Shown here one piece after another: positions 1 through 9,026 of a stretch of DNA of 64,000 bases. This DNA comes from Arabiibacter massiliensis. GTDB lineage: Bacteria > Actinomycetota > Coriobacteriia > Coriobacteriales > Eggerthellaceae. The DNA is taken from assembly GCF_900169505.1 (NCBI RefSeq), contig NZ_LT827021.1, positions 434,001 through 498,000 on the forward strand, in the 5' to 3' direction. The notes under the pieces are model-generated. The model was not told where the DNA came from. It searched no databases and saw only the letters and a program-made list of their open reading frames with translations. The position numbers and the translations under genes were made by a program. The first letter of the stretch is position 1. Every line of letters begins with the position of its first letter.

Positions 1-42
1 GCGCCGCGCAGGCGGCCGCCTCCCGGGAGGGGTAGGGAAGCC

Positions 43-414
43 TCACACGTCGGGCAGGGTGCGCTTGAGGATGGTCTTGTCGAAGCTCTTCACGCGGTAG
101 CCGCGTAGGACGTTGCGCGCCACCAGCATGCTGTCGGTGAAGTCGAGCGGGTAGGCGCCGAAGTAGCGGCAGGCCAGCCTGATGATATCCTCCTCGCTCA
201 CGCAGATGTCGTCGAGCAGCATGTTGAGCGTCTCGCCGATCATCGTGCGGGGCACGTGGTACACGTCGCGCAGCGTCACGGCCACGCGCGCGATGATCTC
301 GGGGTAGGTGTAGGCGCGCCCGGTGGCGATGACGGCGGCCGCCTCCTCGGCGTGGCGCTTGTTGTCCTTCAGCACGTAGCGCAGTATGACCGTCTCGTCG
401 ATGATGGTGAACAT
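43..414 (-). CDS. PIN-domain toxin of a type II toxin-antitoxin pair
   Basis: A 123-residue protein with the acidic-residue layout of PIN-domain ribonucleases: Asp6 in a hydrophobic N-terminal strand, Asp near residue 93 in a DFTDSM segment, and a C-terminal SFDK strand. PIN toxins (VapC-like) usually cleave tRNA or rRNA using Mg2+ held by these acidic residues. It follows the RelB/DinJ-like gene by 15 bp on the same strand, which is the normal antitoxin-then-toxin order. Length fits the family. The target RNA cannot be told from sequence. Family call is by motif reading only. Confidence 0.7.
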   Translation of the reverse strand: MFTIIDETVILRYVLKDNKRHAEEAAAVIATGRAYTYPEIIARVAVTLRDVYHVPRTMIGETLNMLLDDICVSEEDIIRLACRYFGAYPLDFTDSMLVARNVLRGYRVKSFDKTILKRTLPDV

Positions 415-429
415 GGCTTCCCCTCTCCG

Positions 430-726
430 CTACTTCTTATTGCGCAGCTCGCTTTCGGCCTTCATGCTGAGCGAGGCGATCCAGGCGTCGCGCTCCTGCT
501 CGCGCTTCGTGGGGCTGGCGAACACGTTGAGCACGCCGTAGGCCCGCCCCGAGCCCTTCTTGTTCAGGCTCGTGGGGGTGAAGGGCATGCGCTGGTCGAG
601 CAAACTTTGGTTGACGAACATCCTCACGGCCTCCGAAAGGCTCGTTCCCATGGAAGCGTACAGCTGCTCGGCGTCGCGCTTGTCCTGCGGGTCGATACGC
701 ACCTGAAGAAGCGCCTCTTTGGCCAT
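430..726 (-). CDS. RelB/DinJ-family antitoxin
   Basis: A 98-residue protein. Its N-terminus (MAKEALLQVRIDPQDK, then LYASMGTSLSEAVRMFV) has the ribbon-helix-helix form of RelB/DinJ antitoxins, which bind their own promoter and neutralise the downstream toxin through a charged C-terminal half. The start at 726 is chosen because a GAGGGG ribosome-binding site lies about 8 bases upstream and the RHH fold begins there; the frame stays open to 864, but the extra 46 residues look like non-coding leader. The pairing is mixed, since RelB/DinJ antitoxins more often partner RelE/YafQ toxins than PIN toxins. Confidence 0.72.
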   Translation of the reverse strand: MAKEALLQVRIDPQDKRDAEQLYASMGTSLSEAVRMFVNQSLLDQRMPFTPTSLNKKGSGRAYGVLNVFASPTKREQERDAWIASLSMKAESELRNKK

Positions 727-772
727 TTTCCGCACCCCTCTCTTCGTAAAATCCACAATTTGTACTTCAATT

Positions 773-778
773 ATCATA
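773..778 (-). promoter_or_regulatory. Candidate -10 box for the toxin-antitoxin pair
   Basis: On the minus strand a TATGAT hexamer lies about 45 bases upstream of the antitoxin start, in an AT-rich pocket within otherwise GC-rich DNA. The -35 match (TTCCCT at 17 bp) is weak. Confidence 0.35.
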
Positions 779-924
779 CACGAATATTCAGACGAAGGGA
801 ACCCTTCCCGACAGCGGCGTTGGGCGTAAACTTTTTGCTGAGGGGTCGATAAAACGCGATACATAGCTATTCATCAGGTAAAATGAATTCCACATCGACA
901 TGCTTCCGTTTTTGAAAATCATCC

Positions 925-953
925 TTGACAACCTGATCGACGCACCCTATATT
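925..953 (+). promoter_or_regulatory. Sigma-70-type promoter for the formate hydrogenlyase locus
   Basis: A perfect TTGACA (925-930) and TATATT (948-953) are separated by 17 bp. This gives a predicted leader of about 160 bases before the HydN start at 1119. No sigma-54 GG-GC promoter was seen, unlike the FhlA-controlled loci of E. coli. The leader (about 960-1118) holds no protein I would call and no riboswitch I could recognise. Confidence 0.65.
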
Positions 954-1118
954 CGCCGACAGGTAGTTATGAATTATATGTGCAGCCAACGATGGGGGAA
1001 GGCGGTGAGCACGAAGGGGGCTGCATCCGGTCTGAAACCGAAGCAGGGAAAGCCGCGCGGGGGCCGTGCACAAGGCGCGCCGGGCGGGCTTTCCTCAAGC
1101 GAGACGAGAGAAGAGACT

Positions 1119-1673
1119 ATGGGCAACAAATTCGTCATAGCGGACCCCGGGGTCTGCATAGGGTGCAAAACCTGCATGGCGGCCTGCCTCTCCAAGCACG
1201 ATGTGTGCGACGACGTGGCGCAGGCCCGTCTGAACCTGGTCACCACGCTTAACGTGTCGGCGCCCATCGTGTGCCACCACTGCGCCGACGCTCCGTGCGC
1301 CGCGGCGTGCCCCACGGGCGCGCTGTACCTGGACGCGGAGCACAACCGGGTAGGCGTGCGCGCGGAGCGCTGCATCGGCTGCAGCGGCTGCGTGATGGCC
1401 TGCCCCTACGGAGCGGTCACCATCGCCACGCGTCACGTGGTCACGAAGCTGGGCAGCCTGGTCATCGGCGAGTCCGACAAGCCGGTCGTCATCAAGTGCG
1501 ACCTGTGCGTCGACCGTCCCGAGGGCCCGGCCTGCGTGCAGGCGTGTCCCACGAAGGGCCTCGTGCTGGTGGACGAGGATGTGCTGGAAGCGGGCATCAA
1601 GCAGAAGAACCGCGCGGCGGCCGAGGCGGCGGAGTCCATCTCCAGCCTGCCGCTCAACCCGGTTCTCGCGTAA
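1119..1673 (+). CDS. hydN: HydN-like four-cluster ferredoxin
   Basis: 184 residues with four 4Fe-4S cysteine motifs: CIGCKTCMAAC at residues 13-23, CHHCADAPCAAAC, CIGCSGCVMAC, and a final CDLC...CVQAC set. This is the layout of HydN/HycB electron-transfer subunits, which carry electrons from formate dehydrogenase H towards the hydrogenase. It sits 17 bp upstream of fdhF, as HydN does in enterobacteria. ATG 1119 is used because it begins the ferredoxin fold and follows a GAGAGAAGAG purine run; the frame is open further upstream through the leader. HycB-type linker is the alternative name. Confidence 0.85.
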   Translation: MGNKFVIADPGVCIGCKTCMAACLSKHDVCDDVAQARLNLVTTLNVSAPIVCHHCADAPCAAACPTGALYLDAEHNRVGVRAERCIGCSGCVMACPYGAVTIATRHVVTKLGSLVIGESDKPVVIKCDLCVDRPEGPACVQACPTKGLVLVDEDVLEAGIKQKNRAAAEAAESISSLPLNPVLA

Positions 1674-1690
1674 GAGGAGAAGGGAGCACC

Positions 1691-3907
1691 ATGGAAAAGC
1701 ACATGGCCGTATGCCCCTACTGCGGAGCGGGCTGCAAGCTCGACCTGCTGGTGGACAACGGCAAGGTCGTGGGGGCCGAGGGCCTCGACGGCATCACGAA
1801 CCAAGGCGAGCTGTGCCTGAAGGGCCTGCACGGCTACGACTTCATCAACGACACGAAGATCCTCACGCCCCGCATCTACCACCCGATGATCCGCCGCACG
1901 AAGGATGCGGAGCTCGAGCGCGTGTCGTGGGACGAGGCGCTCGACTTCACCGCGAAGAAGCTCATGGAGATCAAGGAGAAGTACGGCCCCGACTCCATCA
2001 TGCTCACCGGCTCCTCGCGCGGCCCGGGCAACGAGGCCAACTACGTCATGCAGAAGTTCACGCGCGCCTGCATCGGGACGAACAACATAGACAACTGCGC
2101 GCGAACTTGACACGGCCCCACTGTCATCGGTCTGATGGACACAGTAGGTTCCGGTTGCATGAGCTGCTCGATCCCCGGTATGGAGGACGCGGGCTGCATT
2201 TTCCTGTTCGGCTACAATCCGAGCGCATCGCACCCCATCGTGTCGCGCCGCATCGTGCGCGCCAAGGAGAAGGGCGCCAAGATCATCGTCGCCGACCCGC
2301 GCGTCATCGAAACCGCGCGCATCGCCGACATCTACATGCAGATCAACAACGGCTGCAACGTCGCGTTCCTGAACGCCTTCATGAACGCCATCGTCACCGA
2401 GAACCTGCATGACAAGAAATTCATCGAAGAGCACACCAACGGCTTCGACGAGTGGTGGGAGACCATCAAGAACTACACGCCGGAGTCCGTCGCCCACATC
2501 ACGGGCGTCGATCCCGAGACGATGCGCCGCGCGGCGCGCATGTACGCCACCGCCCAGCCGTCGTCCATCGTGGGCTGGGGCATGGGCGTGGCCCAGCAGA
2601 AGCAGAACGTGCTCACCGTGCACTCGCTCGCCGCGCTCGCCTGCATCTCGGGCCAGATCGGCAAGCCGAACTCGGGCCTGGCGCCCGTGCGCGGCCAGAA
2701 CAACGTGCAGGGCTCCTGCGACATGGGGATGCTGCCCAACCTCTATCCGGGCTACCAGAAGGTGGAGGACCCCGCCATGCGCGAGAAGTTCGCGAAGGCA
2801 TGGGGCGTGCCGGTGGAGAAGCTCTCCGACCACGTGGGCTACAAGCTCACCGACGTGGGCCACAACGTGGACGAGGGCAAGGTGCACGCGTTCTACAACT
2901 TCGGCGAGGATCCGCTGCAGACCGAGCCCGACGCCATCGAGCTCAAGCGCCAGCTGAAGGACCTGGACCTCTTCATCTGCCAGGACATCTTCATGACGCA
3001 GACCACGCTCATCGCCGACGTCATCTTCCCGGGCACGTCCTGGGGCGAGCACGACGGCGTGTTCACCGCGTCGGACCGCACGTTCCAGCGCTTCACGGCC
3101 GCCGTGCCGCCGAAGGGGGAGTGCAAGCACGATTGGCAGATCTTCCAGGAGCTGTCCACCCGCATGGGCTACCCCATGCACTACGAGGACACGAAGGAGA
3201 TCTGGGACGAGGTGCGCGAGCTCTGCCCCACGTTCTACGGCGCCACCTACGAGAAGATGGAGGGCACCGGGCACGCCCAGTGGCCCATCCCCACGCTCGA
3301 GCATCCCGGCTCGCCCGACATGTTCCCGGGCGGCACGTTCACCACGCCCGACAACCGCGCCAACCTCATGGCGCACGATTGGGAGCCGCCCACCGAGCTT
3401 CCCGACGAGGAGTACCCGCTCATCCTGTGCACCGTGCGCGAGGTGGGGCACTACTCCTGCCGCTCGATGACCGGCAACTGCCGCGCGCTGTCGCTTCTGG
3501 CGGAGGAGCCCGGCGAGCTGCACATCAACCCGATCGACGCCGAGGCCCGCGGCATCCGCGACGGCGAGCTCGTGCGCGCCTTCTCGCGCCGCGGCGAGGC
3601 CATGAGCCGCGCGGTGGTGGACGAGCGCATCAACAAGGGCACGGTGTACATGACCTACCAGTGGTGGATCGGCAAGTGCAATAACCTGACGCTCCACGCC
3701 GTCGATCCGCGCTCGCACACGCCCGAGGATAAGTTCAGCGCCTGCCAGGTCGAGGGCATCGAGGACCAGGTATGGGCCGAGCAGCATCTGCAGGAGCTCT
3801 ACGGGGCCCTCAAGCAGGAGCTGGCCGACACGGCGGCCCTGCAGGACGTCGATCCGGCCGCTGCGAAGAGCCTCGAGGAGGCTGCGCCGCAACCGGTTCT
3901 CGCGTAG
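1691..3907 (+). CDS. fdhF: Formate dehydrogenase H, selenocysteine-containing catalytic subunit
   Basis: Oxidises formate to CO2 at a bis-MGD molybdenum (or tungsten) site. Read through an in-frame TGA at 2108-2110, the protein is 738 residues (E. coli FdhF is 715). Cysteines 8, 11, 15 and 42 for the N-terminal 4Fe-4S cluster fall at the same positions as in E. coli FdhF, and the TGA is codon 140, the E. coli Sec position, in the context NCART-U-HGPTVIGL. A good SECIS hairpin follows at once. Without readthrough a 139-residue fragment would result, so a split or frameshifted gene call here would be wrong. Followed by a 14-bp stem-loop and then hyfA. Confidence 0.95.
2108..2145 (+). promoter_or_regulatory. 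UGA(Sec) codon and bacterial SECIS hairpin in fdhF
   Basis: TGA at 2108-2110. Downstream, ACTGT (2120-2124) pairs with ACAGT (2141-2145) and CATC (2125-2128) pairs with GATG (2134-2137), separated on one side by GAC, with apical loop GGTCT. E. coli fdhF has the same GGUCU in its SECIS apical loop, where SelB binds. selA, selB, selC and selD are all in this window. Confidence 0.88.
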
Positions 3908-3929
3908 AGGAAGCGCGCTCGCGCGCAAC

Positions 3930-3960
3930 GGGCCCGGAAGCCTCGCAGGCTTCCGGGCCC
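3930..3960 (+). terminator. Perfect 14-bp stem-loop between fdhF and hyfA
   Basis: GGGCCCGGAAGCCT (3930-3943) and its exact complement (3947-3960) flank a three-base loop. There is no T-run after it, so it may be an RNA-stability or partial-termination structure inside the operon rather than a full terminator. Confidence 0.6.
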
Positions 3961-3981
3961 TCGGAAGATCAAGGAGCGGAT

Positions 3982-4572
3982 GTGAATCGATTCATCGCCA
4001 TACATCCTGACAGGTGCATAGGCTGCGGCACCTGCCGGGCGGCGTGCAGCGAGGGGCATCGCGCGGTGGGGCTGCAGGGCGAGCCGCGTCTCGCCATGGT
4101 CATGACCCGCGATATCTCGGCAGCTGTCACCTGCCATCATTGCGAGGGGGCGCCGTGCGCTGCGGCGTGCCCCGTGAACGCCATCTACCGCCAAAAGGGC
4201 GCGATCATCGTGAACGAGCAGCGCTGCATCGGATGCAAGCTGTGCGGCATCGTGTGCCCGTTCGGCGCCATCCATCCGGCCGGCACGTCCGTCGCGGGCG
4301 TAGCGGGCACGATGGTGAAGACGCCGACGTTTCCAGCCAGCTTGGATCCGCTGCTGCAGTGGGAGATAGGCGTGTACACGTGCGCGGTCAAGTGCGATCT
4401 GTGCGCGTACGACCAGGAGGGGCCGCACTGCGTGCCCGCGTGCCCCACCAACGCCCTCGAGTACGTGACCACCATGGATGCGGACGCGTCCGTGAAGGGC
4501 AAGCGCCTCGAGGCTGCGGGTAAGAACGGGGTCATGGGCCCTGAGATCGCGGCCGTGAGGAGGGCGAAATGA
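3982..4572 (+). CDS. hyfA: Hydrogenase-4 ferredoxin-like subunit HyfA
   Basis: 196 residues with four 4Fe-4S motifs (CIGCGTCRAAC, CHHCEGAPCAAAC, CIGCKLCGIVC, CDLC...CVPAC). HyfA/HycB carries electrons between formate dehydrogenase and the hydrogenase's soluble arm. The start is GTG at 3982: AAGGAG lies 5 bases upstream, and the ATG two bases earlier is out of frame and followed at once by a stop. The stop overlaps the hyfB start by 4 bp (ATGA), indicating translational coupling. It resembles the HydN protein upstream, and the two probably arose by duplication. Confidence 0.88.
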   Translation: MNRFIAIHPDRCIGCGTCRAACSEGHRAVGLQGEPRLAMVMTRDISAAVTCHHCEGAPCAAACPVNAIYRQKGAIIVNEQRCIGCKLCGIVCPFGAIHPAGTSVAGVAGTMVKTPTFPASLDPLLQWEIGVYTCAVKCDLCAYDQEGPHCVPACPTNALEYVTTMDADASVKGKRLEAAGKNGVMGPEIAAVRRAK

Positions 4573-6599
4573 GCGCGACTGCTTTGCTTTTGACATCGGT
4601 GTGCATCTCGTGCGTCGGCGGGGTGGCATCGCTTCTGCTGAAGCGCTCCGAGCAGGTCTCCAAGGCCGTCGGCTGCGTGTTCGGCGCGCTGGCCGCCCTC
4701 GTGGGCATCGCCGCGGCGCTCGCGGCCATCTTCGGGCCGGCCGAGCTTTCCAGCGTGGCCACGCCGTTTTCCTTCGCGGCGTTCACGCTTCTGCTGAACC
4801 CGCTTTCGGGCCTGCTCATAGGCGTTATCTCGCTGCTCGCGCTCGCGGCGTGGGTGTACGGCCTCAAGTACTTCGACGAGTACCGGGGCAAGGGACTCGG
4901 CGTGGCCGGGTTCTTCATGAACCTGTTCGTGGCGTCGATGATGCTGGTCATCTGCGCGGACAACGCGTTCTGGTTCCTCGTGTTCTTCGAGCTCATGTCG
5001 CTGAGCTCGTACTTCCTCGTCATCATCGAGCAGGACGAGAAGTCCATCAAGGGCGGGTTCCTCTACCTCATCATGGCGCATGTGGGCTTCCTGCTCATCA
5101 TGATCGGGTTCTTCACCATGGCGGGCATCACGGGCAGCTTCGAGTTCCAGTCCTTCCGCGAGACCGCCTTCGCGGCCCCGGTGGCCGGCACGGTGTTCAT
5201 GCTGGCCTTCATCGGCTTCGGCTGCAAGGCGGGCATGGTGCCGTTCCATTCGTGGCTGCCGCAGGCCCACCCCGCGGCCCCTTCGAACGTGTCGGCCCTC
5301 ATGTCGGGCGGCATGATCAAGATCGGCGTGTTCGGCATGATCAAGGTGGGGCTCGACCTTCTGCAGTCCTGCCAGGTGGAGCTGTGGTGGGGCATCGTGG
5401 TGCTGCTGTTCGGCGCGGTGTCCTCGGTGCTCGGCGTGGTGTACGCGCTCGCGGAGCACGACCTGAAGCGCCTGCTCGCGTACCACTCCGTGGAGAACAT
5501 CGGCATCATCCTGCTCGGCGTGGGCGTGGGCTTCATCGGCGTGGCGCTCGGCCAGCCGGTGCTCGCCGTGGTGGGCCTCATGGCGGGGCTCTACCATCTG
5601 CTCAACCACGCCCTGTTCAAGGGCCTGCTGTTCCTGGGCGCGGGCTCGGTGCTGCATGCCACGGGCACGCGCAACATGGAGAAGATGGGCGGCCTGGCGC
5701 GCGTCATGCCGGTCACGGCGATGTGCTTCCTCATAGGCTCGCTCGCCATCTCCGCCATCCCGCCGCTCAACGGCTTCGTGTCCGAGTGGTTCACCTACCA
5801 GTCCATGTTCAGCGCGGCCTTCGGCGGCGACGCCGTCGTGAAGATCGTCGCGGCCATCGGCATCGTGGCGCTTGCCCTGACCGGCGCGCTCGCCGTCACC
5901 TGCTTCGTGAAGGCCTACGGCGTGTCGTTCCTCTCCGCGCCGCGCTCCCAGGCGGCCCGCGACGCCCATGAGGTGCCCGGCGCCATGAAGTTCGGCATGG
6001 TGCTTCTGGCCGCGCTCTGCGTGATCCTGGGCGTGGGCGCTCCGTGGATCGCCCCTGCGATGGACGGCATCGCCCGCTCCGTCATGGCACCGGTGGCGGC
6101 CCTGGCCGATGCGCCGGTGGTCCTGGGCGCCACGCTCGTGAACCCCGATCTGGGCTCCATCGTGTCCACGCCGTTCATGGCCGTGCTGCTCATAGCCCTG
6201 GTGGCCCTGCCCATCGCGCTGCGGGCGCTCCTGGGCCGTGGCGGCGTGGCCGAGCGGCGCGACCCGTGGGCGTGCGGCTACCATCCCGAGGGCGAGATGC
6301 CCGTCATCGCGACGAGCTTCGCCTCGCAGGTGAACATGTTCCTGGAGCCGCTCTACCGCATGCGCGCCATCGTGTCGCGCCAAAGCGGCCGGTTCGTGGC
6401 GCTGTTCGAGGGCACGGTGAAGGGCGCGTCGGTGGCCGAGACGGTCGGCGACAAGTACCTCGTGGACACCGTGGCCGCGCTCGTCACGTGGGTCAGCCAT
6501 CAGGTGCAGAAGATAGAGGGCGGCGACTTCCGCAAGTACATCGTGTACATCGTGGCGGCGCTCGTGTTCTTCCTCTGCCTGTCCGTTCTGGTGAAGTAG
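4569..6599 (+). CDS. hyfB: Hydrogenase-4 membrane subunit HyfB (antiporter-like)
   Basis: A 676-residue, many-helix membrane protein of the NuoL/MrpA family (HyfB/HycC). Such subunits form the candidate proton-translocating channel of the membrane arm of energy-converting hydrogenases. Family marks include HSWLPQAHPAAPSNVSALMSG, the amphipathic region around the AEHDLKRLLAYHSVENIG segment, and HALFKGLLFLGAG. The charged C-terminal part (after about residue 560) runs to a last helix, as in HyfB. Length matches E. coli HyfB (672). Starts within the hyfA stop. Confidence 0.93.
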   Translation: MSATALLLTSVCISCVGGVASLLLKRSEQVSKAVGCVFGALAALVGIAAALAAIFGPAELSSVATPFSFAAFTLLLNPLSGLLIGVISLLALAAWVYGLKYFDEYRGKGLGVAGFFMNLFVASMMLVICADNAFWFLVFFELMSLSSYFLVIIEQDEKSIKGGFLYLIMAHVGFLLIMIGFFTMAGITGSFEFQSFRETAFAAPVAGTVFMLAFIGFGCKAGMVPFHSWLPQAHPAAPSNVSALMSGGMIKIGVFGMIKVGLDLLQSCQVELWWGIVVLLFGAVSSVLGVVYALAEHDLKRLLAYHSVENIGIILLGVGVGFIGVALGQPVLAVVGLMAGLYHLLNHALFKGLLFLGAGSVLHATGTRNMEKMGGLARVMPVTAMCFLIGSLAISAIPPLNGFVSEWFTYQSMFSAAFGGDAVVKIVAAIGIVALALTGALAVTCFVKAYGVSFLSAPRSQAARDAHEVPGAMKFGMVLLAALCVILGVGAPWIAPAMDGIARSVMAPVAALADAPVVLGATLVNPDLGSIVSTPFMAVLLIALVALPIALRALLGRGGVAERRDPWACGYHPEGEMPVIATSFASQVNMFLEPLYRMRAIVSRQSGRFVALFEGTVKGASVAETVGDKYLVDTVAALVTWVSHQVQKIEGGDFRKYIVYIVAALVFFLCLSVLVK

Positions 6600-6612
6600 G
6601 GAGGTAGCGCAA

Positions 6613-7542
6613 ATGACTGAGATCATCATAGCGATCGTGCAGTGCCTCCTGCTGGTGCTTTTGGCCCCGCTCGTGTCGGGAGGCGCGCGCTGGCTGCGGG
6701 CCAAGATGCACACGCGCCGCGGGCCGTCCATCCTGCAGGACTACTACGATATATTCAAGCTGCTCAAGCGCCAAGACGTGCACACGGCCGATTCGAGCTT
6801 CGTCTCGCGCCTCATGCCGCCGCTGTTCTTCGGCACGATGCTCGTGCTGGCGTGCGGCGTGCCCATGATCACGCGCCTGTGCCCCGTGCCGGTGCTCGGC
6901 GACATCATCACCATCATCTACCTCATGGCCCTGCCGCGCTTCTTCTTCGCGCTGTCCGGCGTGGACAGCTCCAACGCCTATGCGGGCGTGGGCGGCATCC
7001 GCGAGCTTCTGGTGGGCGTGCTGGTGGAGCCCTCCATGATGCTGGCGCTTCTGGTGGCGGCCCTCGCGACGGGCACCACCAACATCGGCGGCATGGGGGC
7101 CATGATCGGATCGCTTTCGGCCGGCGCCCCCGTGGCCGTGGTGGTGGCGGGCGCGGCGTTCGCCATCGCCTGCTACATCGAGCTGGGCAAGCTGCCCTAC
7201 GACATGGCCGAGGCCGAGCAGGAGATACAGGAAGGCCCTTTGGCCGAGTACTCCGGCGCGTCGCTGGCCATGGTGAAGATGTCGCTGTCCATGAAGCAGA
7301 TCATCGTGGCGAGCCTGTTCATCGCCGTGTTCCTGCCTTTCGGCAGCGCGGTGGAGCCCACGCTTCCGGCGCTCGCGCTGGGGCTCGTCGCGTACGTGGC
7401 CAAGCTCGCCGTCGTGTTCTTCGCCTGCTCGCTGGTGGAGAACCTCGTGGCGCGCGTCCGTTACAAGCTCATGGGGCGCCAGACGTGGACGGTGGTGGGC
7501 GTGTCCGCCCTCGCGTTCGTGTTCTGCGTCCTGGGCGTCTAG
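6613..7542 (+). CDS. hyfC: Hydrogenase-4 membrane subunit HyfC (NuoH-like)
   Basis: 309 residues, about eight hydrophobic segments. The GGARWLRAKMHTRRGPSILQDYYDIFKLLKR stretch near residues 23-53 is the signature of NuoH/HycD/HyfC proteins, which anchor the soluble hydrogenase arm to the membrane. An acidic loop, EAEQEIQEGPLAEYSG, around residues 205-215 matches the conserved NuoH loop lining the quinone-site equivalent. Preceded by GGGAGG 10 bases before ATG. Its place between hyfB and hyfD is the E. coli order. Confidence 0.92.
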   Translation: MTEIIIAIVQCLLLVLLAPLVSGGARWLRAKMHTRRGPSILQDYYDIFKLLKRQDVHTADSSFVSRLMPPLFFGTMLVLACGVPMITRLCPVPVLGDIITIIYLMALPRFFFALSGVDSSNAYAGVGGIRELLVGVLVEPSMMLALLVAALATGTTNIGGMGAMIGSLSAGAPVAVVVAGAAFAIACYIELGKLPYDMAEAEQEIQEGPLAEYSGASLAMVKMSLSMKQIIVASLFIAVFLPFGSAVEPTLPALALGLVAYVAKLAVVFFACSLVENLVARVRYKLMGRQTWTVVGVSALAFVFCVLGV

Positions 7543-7564
7543 GCGATAGGGAGGATTGGAAACC

Positions 7565-9016
7565 ATGGAGACAACTTTGTCGGTTCTCGCCATCGCCTCG
7601 ATCGTCGTCCCGTTCATCGCGGCCGTGGTCATCGTGATGGCCCCGCAACGCGCCGCCAAATGGCTGTGCGTTGCAGCCGCCGCCGCCTCGACGGCGCTCA
7701 CCGCGGGTTTGTGGGCCGCCTTCGCCGGCAGCGGCCTCGATTCGGTCACGGTCACGTTCGCCATGCTGGGCGACGCCGAGATCCTGGGATTCGTGTTCGA
7801 CAAGATGAGCGTGATGCTGGCCCCGTGCTTCGTCGGCATCGGCCTGCTCATATCCATCTACTCGGTGGGCTACATGAACAAGGGCAACCGCGAGCATCCC
7901 GACGCGCCGCGCCGGAGGTTCTACGCGTTCTTCACGGTGTTCATCGGCGCCATGGCCGGCGTCGTGTTCAGCTCAACCGTGGTGGGGCAGCTCGTGTTCT
8001 TCGAGATCACCGGCGCGTGCTCGTGGGCGCTCATCGGCTACTACGACACGCCCACGGCCCGCAAGTCGGCCATGAAGGCGCTCATCCTCACGCATCTCGC
8101 CTCCATCGGCCTGTACGTGGCGGCCGGCGCGCTCTACCTGCAGACCGGTACGTTCGCGGTGGACGCCATCGCCCAGCTCGACGGCTGGTGGAAGGCGTTC
8201 GTCCTGCTGTGCGTGCTGTGGGCGGCCTGGGGCAAGTCGGCCCAGCTGCCGCTGTACATGTGGCTGCCCTCCGCCATGGAGGCCCCTACGCCGGTGTCGG
8301 CCTACCTGCATGGCGCGTCCATGGTGAAGGTGGGCGTGGCGGTGTTCGCCCGCGAGGTGCTCGCGGCTGCCGGCGTGCCCGAGATCGTGGGCTGGGTCGT
8401 GGTCGTCGGCGCCATCGCCACCATGCTGTTCAGCTTCTTCATGTACCTGCCCCAGAAGGATATGAAGCGCCTTCTCGCGTTCTCGACCATCTCGCAGCTC
8501 TCCTACATCTTCCTGGCGTTCGGCTTCTTCATCTTCGGAAGCGATCTGGCCTTCGAGGGCGGCGTGATGCACATGTTCAACCATGCGTTCGCGAAGACCC
8601 TGTTCTTCCTCGTGGCCGGGGCGTTCAGCTACACGCTGGGCACCCGCATGCTGCCGCAGATCAAGGGCGTGCTGAAGAAGCAGCCGCTGCTGGGCGTGGG
8701 CTTCGCCTTCGCCGCGCTCGCCATCGCGGGCGTGCCGCCCCTGAACGGCTTCTTCAGCAAGTTCGCCATCTTCTCGGGCAGCTTCGCGGCGGCGCAGGGC
8801 AACTGGGTGCTCATGCTCATCGTGATCGTGGCCCTGGTGGAGACGGTGGGCTGCTTCGCCTGGTTCCTCAAGTGGATGGGAAGCGTGCTGCCTGGCCAGC
8901 CGTCCGAGACGGTGGCCGACGCGGCCCCGCTGCCCAAGCCCATGGCCGGAGTGCTCGCGGTGTTGATCGTCATGGCCGTGGCGTCGAGCTTCATCGCCGC
9001 AGCGTGGCTGGGCTAG
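7565..9016 (+). CDS. hyfD: Hydrogenase-4 membrane subunit HyfD (antiporter-like)
   Basis: 483 residues of the NuoL/M/N antiporter family, with WGKSAQLPLYMWLPSAMEAPTPVSAYLHGASMVKVGV in the middle, the hallmark of the H+-channel subunits, and KDMKRLLAFSTISQLSYI later. The start is set at ATG 7565, about 10 bases after AGGGAGG (7548-7554); an in-frame TTG at 7556 is too close to that site. HyfD is absent from the smaller hydrogenase-3 complex, so its presence, with HyfE and HyfF, marks a hydrogenase-4-type enzyme with an extended membrane arm. Confidence 0.92.
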   Translation: METTLSVLAIASIVVPFIAAVVIVMAPQRAAKWLCVAAAAASTALTAGLWAAFAGSGLDSVTVTFAMLGDAEILGFVFDKMSVMLAPCFVGIGLLISIYSVGYMNKGNREHPDAPRRRFYAFFTVFIGAMAGVVFSSTVVGQLVFFEITGACSWALIGYYDTPTARKSAMKALILTHLASIGLYVAAGALYLQTGTFAVDAIAQLDGWWKAFVLLCVLWAAWGKSAQLPLYMWLPSAMEAPTPVSAYLHGASMVKVGVAVFAREVLAAAGVPEIVGWVVVVGAIATMLFSFFMYLPQKDMKRLLAFSTISQLSYIFLAFGFFIFGSDLAFEGGVMHMFNHAFAKTLFFLVAGAFSYTLGTRMLPQIKGVLKKQPLLGVGFAFAALAIAGVPPLNGFFSKFAIFSGSFAAAQGNWVLMLIVIVALVETVGCFAWFLKWMGSVLPGQPSETVADAAPLPKPMAGVLAVLIVMAVASSFIAAAWLG

Positions 9017-9026
9017 GAGGAGAGAT

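Noticed and set aside
960..1118. Riboswitch (molybdenum-cofactor or cobalamin type) in the formate hydrogenlyase leader
   Set aside because: Long leader and a cofactor-dependent enzyme suggested it, but no conserved core of either class could be matched by eye.
1271..2110. fdhF split into two genes by a stop codon
   Set aside because: The stop is a UGA at the selenocysteine position with a SECIS hairpin, and both parts are in the same frame.
1433..3928. Very long open frames antisense to fdhF, hyfB and other genes
   Set aside because: They are His/Arg/Ala-rich translations caused by high GC codon bias opposite real genes.
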